Source: JBNKHG01 sp050290225 (GTDB taxonomy: Bacteria > Pseudomonadota > Gammaproteobacteria > Pseudomonadales > Cellvibrionaceae). From it: a DNA stretch of 64,000 nt. The stretch covers positions 128,352-192,351 of the forward strand of contig JBNKHG010000026.1 in the NCBI GenBank assembly GCA_050290225.1, given 5' to 3'. Every line of letters starts with the position of its first letter. Position 1 is the stretch's first letter. This document shows, in pieces, positions 19,141 through 28,584 of the stretch. A program made the position numbers and the translations under genes. The notes below the pieces were generated by a model. That model searched no databases and was not told the DNA's origin. It saw nothing but the letters and a program-made list of their open reading frames with translations.

Positions 19141-20009
19141 GGCCCGGGATCTCCCGCCGCCTGTATAGGCTGGCTCCGCAGGGGATCAGTGGTTTCGCTG
19201 AACACCAGCAATACATGGCGACTGCGATTAAGATGTGCACGGGGGGTGGCGACAATGGTGGCAAAGGGCTTGCCTGGGTCGTGAACCACCGACGTTACTT
19301 CGGCCACCGGATAGCCCACTGGAAAGCGCTGTCCCAATCCGGAACTGACTAAAAGATCGCCCTCGCGGATATCGACCGTGTTGGACACATGCCGCAGTTT
19401 AAGACTGTAGAGATCACCGGTGCCCTCCAGCACCGCCCGCACACCGTTGCGATTGACCTGGACCGGCAACGCATGCGTGGCATCGGTAATCAGTAACACA
19501 CGGCTGGCGTAATCGCTGACTTCGACGACCTGCCCCATCAATCCGGAGGCATCCAGAAGCGGTTGCCCCAGGTAGACACCGTCCGCACTTCCCTTGTTAA
19601 CGATGACTATATGGCTGAGCGGATCCGGCGAAACGCCAATCAATTCGGCAATCAACACCCGATCCTGGACCATTTCAGCACTGTTGAGCAAATGTCGCAG
19701 GCGCATATTTTCCGCCGCCAGGGTGGCCATGGTCTGCAGTTTGCGCTTGTGAATCAGCAACTCTTCCCGCAGGGCGGCGTTCTCCGCTTGCAGATCGGTG
19801 CGGCTACTCAGGGACTCCGTGCTCCAGTCACGGAATCGTGACGGCAGGTCCGCCAGCCAGTATAAGGGGACGGCTGCATCACCCAGACGGGCGCGCACCG
19901 GTTCGAGAAGATTGGTATAGCTGTTGACCAGAATCAGCAACAGAGCCGCGAACACCAGCGTCAGCACCCGCGACACCGTCGACGGGCCTTTGCTAAACAG
20001 TGGTTTCAT
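19137..20009 (-). CDS. mreC: Rod shape-determining protein MreC
   Basis: MreC is a bitopic periplasmic scaffold linking MreB filaments to the peptidoglycan synthases. The 290-residue product has an N-terminal anchor (VLTLVFAALLLILVNSY), a coiled coil (LQAENAALREELLIHKRKLQ), and the double beta-barrel with IVNKGSADGVYLGQPLLD and GLMGQVVEVSDYASRVLLI. The C-terminus is a short proline-containing tail. It lies 34 bp after mreB and overlaps mreD by 4 bp. Confidence 0.94.
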   Translation of the reverse strand: MKPLFSKGPSTVSRVLTLVFAALLLILVNSYTNLLEPVRARLGDAAVPLYWLADLPSRFRDWSTESLSSRTDLQAENAALREELLIHKRKLQTMATLAAENMRLRHLLNSAEMVQDRVLIAELIGVSPDPLSHIVIVNKGSADGVYLGQPLLDASGLMGQVVEVSDYASRVLLITDATHALPVQVNRNGVRAVLEGTGDLYSLKLRHVSNTVDIREGDLLVSSGLGQRFPVGYPVAEVTSVVHDPGKPFATIVATPRAHLNRSRHVLLVFSETTDPLRSQPIQAAGDPGP

Positions 20010-20043
20010 CCGCGGTGTCCCGTCTTGCTGTTGTGACAGTTAA

Positions 20044-21075
20044 TCAGGTGGACAGCAGATCCAGGCGCTTGTCCATCATTTCCATGGCTCGGCCGCCGCC
20101 ACGGGCGACACAGGTCAGGGGGTCCTCGGCCACGATCACCGGCAGACCGGTTTCCTCGCACAGAAGACGGTCGAGGTCTCGCAACAGAGCGCCGCCGCCG
20201 GTCAGAACAATGCCGCTTTCGGCGATATCGGAAGCCAACTCCGGCGGAGACTGTTCCAGCGCACTTTTTACGGCTTGCACAATACCCGCCAGGGTTTCCT
20301 GCAGAGCCTCGAGAATCTCGTCGCTGTTAAGGGTAAAACGGCGAGGCACTCCCTCTGCCAGATTGCGCCCGCGTACGTCGATTTCCCGCACTTCACTGCC
20401 GGCATAGGCGCAGCCGACCTCCTGCTTGATGCGTTCGGCGGTGGCGTCCCCGATCACGCTGCCGTAATTGCGTCGTACATAATTAACGATCGCCTCGTCG
20501 AAGCGGTCACCGCCGATGCGGACCGAATCAGAGTAGACCACGCCGTTGAGTGAAATTATGGCGATTTCAGTGGTACCTCCGCCGATATCAACCACCATGG
20601 AACCACTGGCTTCATCCACCCGCAGTCCGGCGCCGATAGCCGCTGCCATGGGTTCCTCTATCAGGCGGACCTCGCGGGCGCCTGCCCCCATGGCCGATTC
20701 GCGAATGGCCCGCTTCTCCACTTCAGTAGAGAGGCAGGGCACACACACCAGCACCCGCGGGCTGGGCTGGAACCAACTGTTTTCGTGCACTTTCTTTATG
20801 AAGTGCTGCAACATTTTTTCGGTCACCTGGAAATCGGCAATCACACCGTCCTTTAAGGGGCGAATCGCGGTGATGTTGCCGGGCGTGCGGCCCAGCATAC
20901 GCTTGGCTTCTACACCTACGGCCTCGACAATTTTTTGGCCGTTGTGGTGGCGAATGGCCACTACCGAGGGTTCATCCAGGACAATACCACGCTCGCGAAC
21001 ATAAATCAGGGTGTTCGCTGTGCCCAGATCAATGGACAGATCGTTGGAGAAGGCTCCACGAATGCGTTTAAACAT
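20044..21075 (-). CDS. mreB: Actin-like rod shape protein MreB
   Basis: MreB polymerises under the inner membrane and guides side-wall synthesis. The product (343 residues) begins with the membrane-binding amphipathic stretch MFKRIRGAFSND, then phosphate-1 DLGTANTLIYVRERGIVLDE, phosphate-2 MVVDIGGGTTEIAIISLNG, and the adenosine motif GIVLTGGGALLRDLD. It is the first gene of the mreBCD(-maf-rng-yhdP) leftward group and is divergent from gatC across a 346-bp gap. Confidence 0.97.
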   Translation of the reverse strand: MFKRIRGAFSNDLSIDLGTANTLIYVRERGIVLDEPSVVAIRHHNGQKIVEAVGVEAKRMLGRTPGNITAIRPLKDGVIADFQVTEKMLQHFIKKVHENSWFQPSPRVLVCVPCLSTEVEKRAIRESAMGAGAREVRLIEEPMAAAIGAGLRVDEASGSMVVDIGGGTTEIAIISLNGVVYSDSVRIGGDRFDEAIVNYVRRNYGSVIGDATAERIKQEVGCAYAGSEVREIDVRGRNLAEGVPRRFTLNSDEILEALQETLAGIVQAVKSALEQSPPELASDIAESGIVLTGGGALLRDLDRLLCEETGLPVIVAEDPLTCVARGGGRAMEMMDKRLDLLST

Positions 21076-21421
21076 GTATGTTTCACACCTGTGAATCTTG
21101 TAATAATAATTGCCTTGCAGCCGAAGCCCCTGGATCCTCTCCCGCAGTTCTCAATGGGAGTGACCGATTACTGTCAAGGCGGTGCTATATATCGATCTGC
21201 GTGCAAAAATGACGCCGATCCTCAAAAGCAGGCACTCTAACAACGGCGGGGATTTAGAGCAAGGCGCAAATATGATAAGTTTACCCCTTTTGTGCGCTCC
21301 GTGCCGCTTTAGCACACGGGTTGGTCGCCCTGGGCGCTAACCCGAGACTGTACAATGCAAAACTCAGTGCTCCCGAGCATATTCCCTGACCCTACTTTGG
21401 CTATTTTGGAGAATCCCACCC
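21076..21421. other. Divergent intergenic region mreB/gatC
   Basis: The 346 bp between the diverging mreB and gatC starts carry no convincing gene. Promoters for both operons must lie here. An AT-rich stretch next to mreB (around 21085-21115) and a TATGATAAG stretch around 21271-21279 facing gatC are candidates, but neither has a clear -35 box, so no promoter is called. Confidence 0.4.
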
Positions 21422-21709
21422 ATGGCAGTGGATCGTTCCGATATTGAAAGGCTGGCAGAGCTGGCGCGTATTGAGGTCTCTGAGACCACTATCGATGAAG
21501 TCGCTGACAGTATTTCCAACATTTTGGCCCTGGTCGACCAGCTCCAGGCGGTCGATACCACGGGGGTGCCCCCCATGGCCCACCCACTGGATGCGGTCCA
21601 GCGGTTGCGAGCCGATTGCGTGACCGAATCCAACCAGCGCGAGGCACTGCAGGCCAATGCGCCAGCGACCGAAGATGGCCTCTTTCTGGTGCCCAAGGTG
21701 ATTGACTGA
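21422..21709 (+). CDS. gatC: Asp-tRNA(Asn)/Glu-tRNA(Gln) amidotransferase subunit C
   Basis: GatC (95 residues) stabilises the GatA-GatB amidotransferase, which converts Glu-tRNA(Gln) or Asp-tRNA(Asn) to the correct amide form. Family features seen: DIERLAELARIEVSE, a SISNILALVDQLQAVDT helix, the wrap-around segment with P-x-A-H-P-L-D, and the C-terminal GLFLVPKVID. The start is the ATG at 21422. gatA follows after 107 bp containing a dispersed heptad-type repeat. Confidence 0.95.
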   Translation: MAVDRSDIERLAELARIEVSETTIDEVADSISNILALVDQLQAVDTTGVPPMAHPLDAVQRLRADCVTESNQREALQANAPATEDGLFLVPKVID

Positions 21710-21770
21710 AAAACGCGTCTCCAGCCGCTAGCCACCAGCCGTTCGAGACAGTCCTGTTACCCTACATTAG

Positions 21771-21791
21771 CAACCACTAGTGATTAGTGAC
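21771..21791 (+). repeat. Dispersed 20-mer repeat, copy 1 (upstream of gatA)
   Basis: The stretch AACCACTAG followed by TGATTAGTGAC lies 25 bp upstream of the gatA ATG. A close copy (AACCACTAG, then CGACTAGAGAC) stands 10 bp upstream of ychF at 45062-45081. Both are built of seven-base steps around CTAG/TTAG. No function can be assigned. Confidence 0.5.
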
Positions 21792-21816
21792 CGCCAATTA
21801 ACGACGATTGACCCCT

Positions 21817-23274
21817 ATGCATACAAAAACCATCGCAGAGCTGATCCAGGGTCTGAAAAGCAAGGCCTTTTCCAGCGAAGAACTCACCCGCCACTATTTG
21901 GAGCGGGTCAAGCGCCTGGACAGCGCCTACAACAGCTTTATCAGCCTGACTGAAGACCAGGCCCTGGCCCAGGCCCGGGCCGCCGACGAACGCCGGATCC
22001 GGGATACCAATGTCCCCGCCCTCTGTGGCATACCCATAGCCCACAAGGATATTTTCTGCACCGAGGGCGTACGAACCAGCTGCGCCTCGAAGATGCTGGA
22101 CAACTTTATTCCGCCCTACAATGCTACCGTGGTGGAAAACTTTAACGCCGCAGGCGCAGTGATGTTGGGCAAAACCAACATGGACGAGTTTGCCATGGGC
22201 TCCTCCAACGAGACCAGTTTCTATGGCCCGGTGAAAAACCCCTGGAACACCAACTGCGTACCCGGAGGTTCCTCCGGTGGCTCCGCCGCCAGCGTGGCGG
22301 CGCACTTGGCCCCCGCCGCCACAGCCACCGACACCGGTGGCTCGATCCGCCAGCCGGCCGCCCTCTGCGGAGTCACCGGCCTGAAACCCACCTACGGCCG
22401 GGTATCCCGCTGGGGCATGATCGCTTTCGCCTCCAGCCTCGACCAGGGCGGCCCCATTACCCGTACCGCCGAAGACGCGGCCATTATGCTGAATACCATG
22501 GCCAGCTTCGATCCCAAGGATTCCACCTGCATTGAGCGCGAGGTACCGGACTACACCGCCAATATCAATGACAGCATTCAGGGGCTCAAAATCGGCGTAC
22601 CCAAGGAATACTTCGGCGAAGGCCTCGACGCCGGCGTCGGCGCTGCCGTGGAAGCGGCCATCGAGCAATACAAACAGTTGGGCGCCGAGATAAAGGAAAT
22701 CAGCCTGCCCCACACAGGACTGGCTGTACCCGCCTACTACGTAATTGCACCGGCGGAGTGCTCCGCCAATCTATCGCGCTTCGACGGGGTGCGCTACGGC
22801 TACCGCTGCGAGAATCCCAGGGACTTGGCCGACCTGTACAAGCGCTCCCGCGGCGAAGGCTTTGGCGAAGAGGTCAAACGCCGCATCCTGGTGGGCACTT
22901 ACGCCCTCTCCGCCGGATACTACGATGCATACTACAATAAGGCGCAACAGGTACGCCGCCTGATCAAACAGGACTTCGACAACGCCTTTACCGAGGTGGA
23001 TCTTGTGCTCGGCCCCACAGCACCCTCGCCGGCATTTGAGTTCGGCGCTAAAAGCAAGGACCCGGTGGCCATGTACCTGGAAGATATTTATACCATTGCC
23101 ACTAACCTGGCAGGGCTGCCCGGCCTCTCTATCCCCTGCGGCCAGGTGGACAACAAGCCGGTGGGCTTGCAGCTGATCGGCAATACCTTTGAAGAGGCGC
23201 GGCTGTTGAATGCCGCCCACCAGTATCAGCTCAACACTGATTTTCACCTGCGCACCGCACCGGGCATCGACTAA
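21817..23274 (+). CDS. gatA: Asp-tRNA(Asn)/Glu-tRNA(Gln) amidotransferase subunit A
   Basis: GatA is the amidase that releases ammonia from glutamine. The Ser-cisSer-Lys triad is visible: the lysine in GIPIAHKDIFCTEG (about residue 77), the first serine in PGGSSGGSAASVAAH (about 152) and the nucleophile in DTGGSIRQPAALCG (about 176). The product is 485 residues, normal for the family. The ATG at 21817 is preferred over an upstream TTG at 21808. gatB begins 14 bp after the stop. Confidence 0.96.
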   Translation: MHTKTIAELIQGLKSKAFSSEELTRHYLERVKRLDSAYNSFISLTEDQALAQARAADERRIRDTNVPALCGIPIAHKDIFCTEGVRTSCASKMLDNFIPPYNATVVENFNAAGAVMLGKTNMDEFAMGSSNETSFYGPVKNPWNTNCVPGGSSGGSAASVAAHLAPAATATDTGGSIRQPAALCGVTGLKPTYGRVSRWGMIAFASSLDQGGPITRTAEDAAIMLNTMASFDPKDSTCIEREVPDYTANINDSIQGLKIGVPKEYFGEGLDAGVGAAVEAAIEQYKQLGAEIKEISLPHTGLAVPAYYVIAPAECSANLSRFDGVRYGYRCENPRDLADLYKRSRGEGFGEEVKRRILVGTYALSAGYYDAYYNKAQQVRRLIKQDFDNAFTEVDLVLGPTAPSPAFEFGAKSKDPVAMYLEDIYTIATNLAGLPGLSIPCGQVDNKPVGLQLIGNTFEEARLLNAAHQYQLNTDFHLRTAPGID

Positions 23275-23288
23275 GGGGACAAACAGAA

Positions 23289-24755
23289 ATGGAATGGGAA
23301 ACAGTTATTGGCCTGGAAGTGCATGTGCAACTGGCCACCAAAACCAAGATATTCTCCGGTGCCAGCACCGCCTTCGGCGCCGAACCCAATACCCAGGCCT
23401 GCGCCATTGACCTGGCCATGCCCGGCACCCTGCCGGTGGCCAACGAACAGGCCTTCCGCTTCGCCATCATGTTCGGCCTCGCCATCGACGCCGAGATCAG
23501 CAAGACGTCGGTGTTCGAGCGCAAAAATTATTTCTACCCGGACCTGCCCAAGGGCTACCAGACCACCCAACTGGAGAAACCCATTGTGGGACACGGGCAC
23601 GTGGACATTCAACTGGCCGACGGCAGCAGCAGGCGCATCGGTATTCACCACGCGCACCTGGAAGAGGATGCCGGCAAATCCCTGCATGAAGCCGCTTTTG
23701 AAAAGCATGGGCACGGCATGACCGGTATCGACCTCAACCGGGCCGGTACGCCGCTGATCGAGATCGTCTCCGAACCGGATATGCGAAACGCCGAAGAGGC
23801 CGTGGCCTTTGCCCGCAAATTGCACTCCATCGTCACCTCCCTCGGCATTTGCGACGGAGACATGTCCCAGGGCTCCATGCGCTTCGACGTCAATATCTCA
23901 GTTCGCCCCAAAGGTGAAGAAAAGTTTGGCACCCGGACAGAGACCAAGAACCTGAACTCCTTCCGCTTTATGGAGCGCTGTATCGAGCAGGAAGTGGCGC
24001 GCCAGATAGACCTGATCGAAGACGGCGGCGAAGTCGTGCAGGAAACCCGGCTTTACGACGGAGACAGACACGTGGCACGGTCCATGCGCAGCAAGGAAGA
24101 AGCCAACGACTACCGCTATTTCCCCTGCCCCGACCTGTTGCCGGTGGTGATCGACGATGACTGTATCGACGCGCTGCGCGAAAACCTGCCGGAGCTGCCG
24201 GATGCCCGGCAAGCGCGTTTTATTGCCAACTACGGACTGTCTGACTACGACGCCAGTATGCTCAGCGGCGATGCAGCCATGGCCAGTTATTTCGAAACAG
24301 CCGCCCAGGCCAGCAACGATGCCAAGCTGTCCGCCAACTGGATTCAGGGCGAATTGGCCGCCCGCCTGAACGCCGAGGAGAAATCGATCAAGGACAGTCC
24401 GGTCAGCGCCGAGCAATTGGCGGGCATGATTTCACGCCTCAAGGACGGAACCCTCTCCAGTAAAATTGCCAAGCAAGTGTTCGATGCCATGTGGCAGGGC
24501 GAAGGCGATGCCGACACCATTATTGAGGCCAGAGGCTTGAAACAGGTGTCCGATACCGGCGCCCTGGAGCAGATGGTGGACGAAGTGCTGGCGGCCAACC
24601 CGGCGATGGTGGATGACTACATCAACAGCGACGAGAAAAAGCGCAAGAAGAAGCTGGGCGGATTTATGGGACCCATTATGAAAGCGTCCAAAGGCCAGGC
24701 AAACCCCAAAGCCGTTAACGAAATCCTACTGAAAAAACTGAACGCATTGCTGTAA
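23289..24755 (+). CDS. gatB: Asp-tRNA(Asn)/Glu-tRNA(Gln) amidotransferase subunit B
   Basis: GatB binds the mischarged tRNA, phosphorylates the side-chain carboxylate with ATP and amidates it with ammonia from GatA. The 488-residue product has the cradle domain (VIGLEVHVQLATKTKIFSG, RKNYFYPDLPKGYQTTQ, DLNRAGTPLIEIVSEPDM), NVSVRP-like NISVRP, and a C-terminal YqeY-like tail domain ending MKASKGQANPKAVNEIL. The presence of gatCAB next to no glnS leaves open whether it serves Gln, Asn or both. Confidence 0.97.
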   Translation: MEWETVIGLEVHVQLATKTKIFSGASTAFGAEPNTQACAIDLAMPGTLPVANEQAFRFAIMFGLAIDAEISKTSVFERKNYFYPDLPKGYQTTQLEKPIVGHGHVDIQLADGSSRRIGIHHAHLEEDAGKSLHEAAFEKHGHGMTGIDLNRAGTPLIEIVSEPDMRNAEEAVAFARKLHSIVTSLGICDGDMSQGSMRFDVNISVRPKGEEKFGTRTETKNLNSFRFMERCIEQEVARQIDLIEDGGEVVQETRLYDGDRHVARSMRSKEEANDYRYFPCPDLLPVVIDDDCIDALRENLPELPDARQARFIANYGLSDYDASMLSGDAAMASYFETAAQASNDAKLSANWIQGELAARLNAEEKSIKDSPVSAEQLAGMISRLKDGTLSSKIAKQVFDAMWQGEGDADTIIEARGLKQVSDTGALEQMVDEVLAANPAMVDDYINSDEKKRKKKLGGFMGPIMKASKGQANPKAVNEILLKKLNALL

Positions 24756-24791
24756 CCGAACGGCAATGCCACTGACGCTATAGGTATTTTT

Positions 24792-25088
24792 ATGTCATTA
24801 AAAAAAGACAAGCAAAAAGTGCTCGGCGAAGTCTTCGACGACGAACGCATCAAAACCTTTTTGGATTTCCCCGCGCCGGAGGGCGTGGATCGCGACTATC
24901 ACCTACTGGAAAAAGCCTACCGTGGCATGATAGCCGACAACTTCGCCACCTTTGTCAGCTTCTTTGTCGAGGCAGGCCACAACATCAATGCCACCAATCC
25001 CGAAGGCAAAACCTTTTTACAGGTGATCAGTGATCACCGTCAGGGGGAGGCTTATATCGAAGTCCTGAAAGCAGCCGGGGCTCAGTAA
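24792..25088 (+). CDS. Conserved hypothetical PA4642-like small protein
   Basis: This 98-residue acidic cytoplasmic protein resembles the uncharacterised PA4642 family of Pseudomonas: MSLKKDKQKVLGEVFDDERI at the start, then GVDRDYHLLEKAYRGM and FATFVSFFVEAGHNINA. No catalytic motif is visible; the second half reads like a single ankyrin-like helical pair (AGHNINATNPEGKTFLQVI). It follows gatB after 36 bp and could be co-transcribed. The function is unknown. Confidence 0.8.
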   Translation: MSLKKDKQKVLGEVFDDERIKTFLDFPAPEGVDRDYHLLEKAYRGMIADNFATFVSFFVEAGHNINATNPEGKTFLQVISDHRQGEAYIEVLKAAGAQ

Positions 25089-25104
25089 TCGCCCTGTATG
25101 AGAA

Positions 25105-25126
25105 CGCCGTGCCTTTAAGCACGGCG
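25105..25126. other. Perfect hairpin between the PA4642-like gene and cysZ
   Basis: CGCCGTGC (25105-25112) pairs perfectly with GCACGGCG (25119-25126) around a six-base CTTTAA loop. There is no T-run after it, so it is a weak terminator candidate at most. It may instead be the end of the gat transcript or part of the cysZ leader. Confidence 0.5.
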
Positions 25127-25171
25127 ATGCTCGTGTAGAATGGCGCTTTCGATTCAGGGAGCGCTATTTTT

Positions 25172-25933
25172 ATGTCCGCAACCCACTCAACCCTAAGATC
25201 CCCTGTTGGCGGATTCAGTGGTATCGCCTGTCTGGCCGAAGGCGCCAGGCTGCTCACCCTGCCAAAACTGCGCATCTTTATTCTGGTGCCGCTGCTGGTC
25301 AATTTCCTGCTTTTTATCCTCGCCACCACGATTCTGGTGCAGCAGTTTGAAGGTGCCATGAATGCCGTGGAAGGCTGGCTGCCGAGCTGGTTAAGTTTCC
25401 TGGCCTGGATCTTTTGGTTACTGTTCGCCTTTGTGATACTGCTGGTTTACGGATACAGTTTCAGCCTTATTACCAACTTGATCGCCGCCCCCTTTAATGG
25501 CCTGCTGGCAGAAAAAATAGAAGCCCATATCACCGGCACACCTCCCGATGGCGAACCCCTGTCGAAAATGATTCCTCGCACCATTGGCCGCGAGTTGGTG
25601 AAACTCTGGTACTTTATCAGTCGCGGCCTGCTGGTCGCCCTGGGACTGCTAGCCCTTTCTTTCGTACCCGGACTCAATCTTCTGGTATCGGTACTGGGAC
25701 TGTTGTGGGGTGCCTGGTCCATGGCCATTCAATATGTGGATTACCCGGCGGACAATCACCAACGACCGTTTATTGATCTGCGTCGACACCTGGGCAGGTA
25801 TCGGCTGGACAGTTTTGGTTTTGGCGGTTTGGTGATGCTTGGCAACATGGTGCCACTGCTGAATATCTTCGTCATGCCAATCGCGGTGGCGGGGGCCACC
25901 GTGTTTTGGGTCAAGAGCAATAGGGAAGGATAG
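25172..25933 (+). CDS. cysZ: Sulfate transporter CysZ
   Basis: CysZ is a high-affinity sulfate permease of the inner membrane. The 253-residue product has family features FSGIACLAEGARLLTLPKL at the start, the membrane segments ILVPLLVNFLLFILATTIL and WLSFLAWIFWLLFAFVILL, the NLIAAPFNGLLAEKIEAH motif, and AWSMAIQYVDYPADNH near the C-terminus. It is convergent with the helicase gene, 7 bp between stops. No other sulfur gene is adjacent. Confidence 0.9.
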   Translation: MSATHSTLRSPVGGFSGIACLAEGARLLTLPKLRIFILVPLLVNFLLFILATTILVQQFEGAMNAVEGWLPSWLSFLAWIFWLLFAFVILLVYGYSFSLITNLIAAPFNGLLAEKIEAHITGTPPDGEPLSKMIPRTIGRELVKLWYFISRGLLVALGLLALSFVPGLNLLVSVLGLLWGAWSMAIQYVDYPADNHQRPFIDLRRHLGRYRLDSFGFGGLVMLGNMVPLLNIFVMPIAVAGATVFWVKSNREG

Positions 25934-25940
25934 ACTGTTG

Positions 25941-27449
25941 TTAACGACGCGAGCCGGAAGAACGCGCCCGGGTGCCGCCTGAACGGGATCGGGGGCCACC
26001 GCTGCGACGCCGCCCCCGATCCTCATCGTGCTCCCCTCGAGGGCGCGGTGCCAGGGGCGGGGTTGGGGCCAACAGGTATTCCGGCGGCTGCTCGCATTTG
26101 AGATGCGCGCCCAGCAGTTCCTGAATAGGCATCAGGCGGAAGGCGTCGTCTTCACAGGCAAAACTGATAGAGGTGCCGCTCTTGCCGGCACGCCCGGTAC
26201 GACCGATACGGTGCACGTAATCCTCAGGCTCTTCCGGCAGGGTAAAGTTCACCACATGGCTGATGCCATCGATATGGATGCCGCGACCGGCCACATCGGT
26301 TGCCACCAGCACTTTTAGCTCACCGCTTTTAAACCCTTCCAGTGTTTTGACACGTCGGTTTTGGGCGATCTCCCCGGACAATAAGCCGGCCTTAAAGCCG
26401 TGGCGCAGCAGCTTTTCATGCAAACGGCGGCATTCATCGCGACGGTTGGCAAACACGATCAGGTTATCCACCTCCGGCTGCTTCAGCACATTGTAGAGCA
26501 GGGTGTATTTCTCGTCGGTGCTGGACAGGAAAACGTGCTGGGTTACCGTATCCGTCGCGATGCTTTCCGGCTCAATTTCCACCTGCACTGGATCGATAGT
26601 CCACTGTTCCGCCAGGCTGTGAACCTCCGGTGTAAAAGTGGCGGAAAACATCAGGGTCTGGCGGTTTTCCTTCTTTGGCGTCTGGCGAATAATACGCCTG
26701 ACCTGGGGAATAAAGCCCATATCAAGCATACGGTCCGCCTCATCAATTACCATGATCTCCACGTGATCAAGGTAGACATCGCGATTACCGCAGAAGTCCA
26801 ACAGGCGCCCGGGCGTAGCCACCAGGATGTCCACCAGGGTATCGTGCAAGCGGCGTTGCTGCTTGCCGTAATCCATGCCGCCCACCAGGGCGTGGATCTT
26901 GAGGTCGGTGTATTTGGTCAACGACTTGGCATCTTCCGCGATCTGCAACACCAATTCCCGCGTCGGTGCAATAATCAGGGAACGAGCTTCGCCGGCGTAT
27001 CGTTCACCTTCGATGGGGTGTTTTAGCAGGTCTTCGATAATAGCCACCAGAAAGGCAGCCGTTTTACCCGTCCCCGTCTGGGCCTTACCCACCACATCGT
27101 GGCCATTAAGGGTGTGAGGCAACGATTGGGCCTGAATCGGCGAGCAGTACTGGAAACCCAGATCAGCGATAGCGTGCATCAGGGGATCAGGCAGCTCCAG
27201 GTCGTGAAAACGGGTCTTGCCGGCCTCTGGCGGCACCGTAAATTGGGAGATATCCCAGGCTGGCGCCTCGGGTGTGGGCTTGCGGCGCTGGTGGTTTCGA
27301 CGCTTTTGTCCCTGCGGATGCTGGCTTTTCCCCTGGGCTTTTTTGGCCTTGGGCGCCCGCTTTTCGGACTTGCCTTTGGACTTGGCGGTGTCGCTCTGGC
27401 CCTGGGGTTGACCTGCTCCGGCCAGTTTCTTAAACAGCTTGCCAATCAA
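25941..27449 (-). CDS. rhlB: DEAD-box RNA helicase, RhlB type
   Basis: A DEAD-box helicase with all motifs: Q-motif FQYCSPIQAQSLP, motif I AQTGTGKT, Ia PTRELV, II VIDEADRMLDMG, III SATF, and VI HRIGRTGRAG. A basic Lys/Gln/Pro-rich N-terminal extension and an Arg/Gly/Ser C-terminal tail (GGTRARSSGSRR) are likely RNA-binding. RhlB is an RNA degradosome helicase. The start is uncertain: the frame is open to 27578, but a TATACT -10-like box at 27487-27492 on this strand and the sequence L-I-G-K-L-F-K-K favour a TTG start at 27449. Confidence 0.88.
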   Translation of the reverse strand: MIGKLFKKLAGAGQPQGQSDTAKSKGKSEKRAPKAKKAQGKSQHPQGQKRRNHQRRKPTPEAPAWDISQFTVPPEAGKTRFHDLELPDPLMHAIADLGFQYCSPIQAQSLPHTLNGHDVVGKAQTGTGKTAAFLVAIIEDLLKHPIEGERYAGEARSLIIAPTRELVLQIAEDAKSLTKYTDLKIHALVGGMDYGKQQRRLHDTLVDILVATPGRLLDFCGNRDVYLDHVEIMVIDEADRMLDMGFIPQVRRIIRQTPKKENRQTLMFSATFTPEVHSLAEQWTIDPVQVEIEPESIATDTVTQHVFLSSTDEKYTLLYNVLKQPEVDNLIVFANRRDECRRLHEKLLRHGFKAGLLSGEIAQNRRVKTLEGFKSGELKVLVATDVAGRGIHIDGISHVVNFTLPEEPEDYVHRIGRTGRAGKSGTSISFACEDDAFRLMPIQELLGAHLKCEQPPEYLLAPTPPLAPRPRGEHDEDRGRRRSGGPRSRSGGTRARSSGSRR

Positions 27450-27650
27450 AATAGGGTTTCCCGAATCACTTGCGTAAAGCGCGGCAGTATAACACGCGTA
27501 CAAGCGTTGGGGCGCCCATCTGGGGCGCATCGGCAGTAAAACGCTGAAAAACGGGTGAAAATCGGCCCGGAAGTGCAAAGATCGCAGCGAGACAGGAAAA
27601 AACCGGCACTTCAGCCAGCTTTATCACCTTATGATCACCTGATGGAAAAC

Positions 27651-28271
27651 TCAATCCCGGTCAATGTAACCATTCATTCGCGCCAGCCAATAGTCAACGC
27701 TGAAATATCGGCCGCCACCGGTAAACAGCAGCACCAGGCACATAATAAAGTAGGTTGCGGCAAATTCGATGCCGTTATTGAGGATCACCACACTGCCTCG
27801 CCCGGTAAGCCAGTCATAGTTACCGTGTTCCTGCAGAATACTTTTGATACGTTCGAGCCGCTCTCCGGCTTCCATCACCCGTTCATTGGCATACAGATAA
27901 TTGGGATCGGCCACCGCTTGCCAACCGAACTCCCAGTGCACGGCAAAAGCAGCCACCAGCATTGTCACCATCAGCGGGATACTGAACAGGCGTGTGCCCA
28001 GGCCGATAATCAATGCAACCCCACCACCGAATTCCGTTAGCGCCGCCAGCCAGGCCATCAATTCCGGAAATGGCAGTCCGAGCCCCCATTCCGGGTTGCC
28101 AAACCAGCGGATCACATCTTCCATACCGTTGATTTTTTTTAGCCCGGCAAAGATAAATATAGGGCCCAGGTACAGGCGCAGCGCAAGGGGCCCCAACCCC
28201 TCCAGGTGACGCAAACGGCCGAGCACCCGGTAGTAGGTATCCGTCGCAGAGGTCATCAGATTTTTGGGCAT
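27651..28271 (-). CDS. DoxX-family membrane protein (HvfX-like)
   Basis: This 206-residue protein has four membrane segments and the DoxX features PLALRLYLGPIFIFAGLKKI, LTEFGGGVALIIGLGTRLF and IPLMVTMLVAAFAVHW. The long soluble loop followed by NNGIEFAATYFIMCLVLLF resembles the HvfX subgroup linked to copper-binding peptide clusters. No precursor or DUF692 partner is adjacent, so the substrate is unknown. AGGAGTGG precedes the ATG at 28271. It is divergent from the Memo gene. Confidence 0.78.
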   Translation of the reverse strand: MPKNLMTSATDTYYRVLGRLRHLEGLGPLALRLYLGPIFIFAGLKKINGMEDVIRWFGNPEWGLGLPFPELMAWLAALTEFGGGVALIIGLGTRLFSIPLMVTMLVAAFAVHWEFGWQAVADPNYLYANERVMEAGERLERIKSILQEHGNYDWLTGRGSVVILNNGIEFAATYFIMCLVLLFTGGGRYFSVDYWLARMNGYIDRD

Positions 28272-28479
28272 GGGTGAGCCACTCCTTCGAAATCCTTGAA
28301 ATAACCGTTAACCGATTTAGGCATTTACACCCGCTTATGTGTATTTCCGACCCAGCCCGCCGATATTGGTTCCGCGCACCCGTTACCCCGGCAGGCAGAG
28401 CGCCCGACACTGGATTATTCCCCCTCCTGTGGTTATATTTAAGTCGCTTGTTGGCGGTACCAGCACTGGTCATTGGACT

Positions 28480-28539
28480 ATGCTCTTAACCCAAGAGGCT
28501 CTTACCCAAGAGGCTCTTACCCAGGAGGCTCTTACCCAG
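28480..28539 (+). repeat. 15-bp tandem repeat in front of the Memo gene
   Basis: Three near-identical 15-bp units (GAGGCTCTTACCCAR) run from 28495 to 28539, preceded by a degenerate fourth copy from 28480. Because the unit is five codons long and the frame stays open into the Memo gene, it could encode a Leu-Thr-Gln-Glu-Ala pentapeptide repeat if translation began at the ATG at 28480. The better start is downstream (28585). Confidence 0.75.
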
Positions 28540-28584
28540 GAGACAACAGGACTACAAAACAAGCAACGCCAGCCGGAGGTAGCC

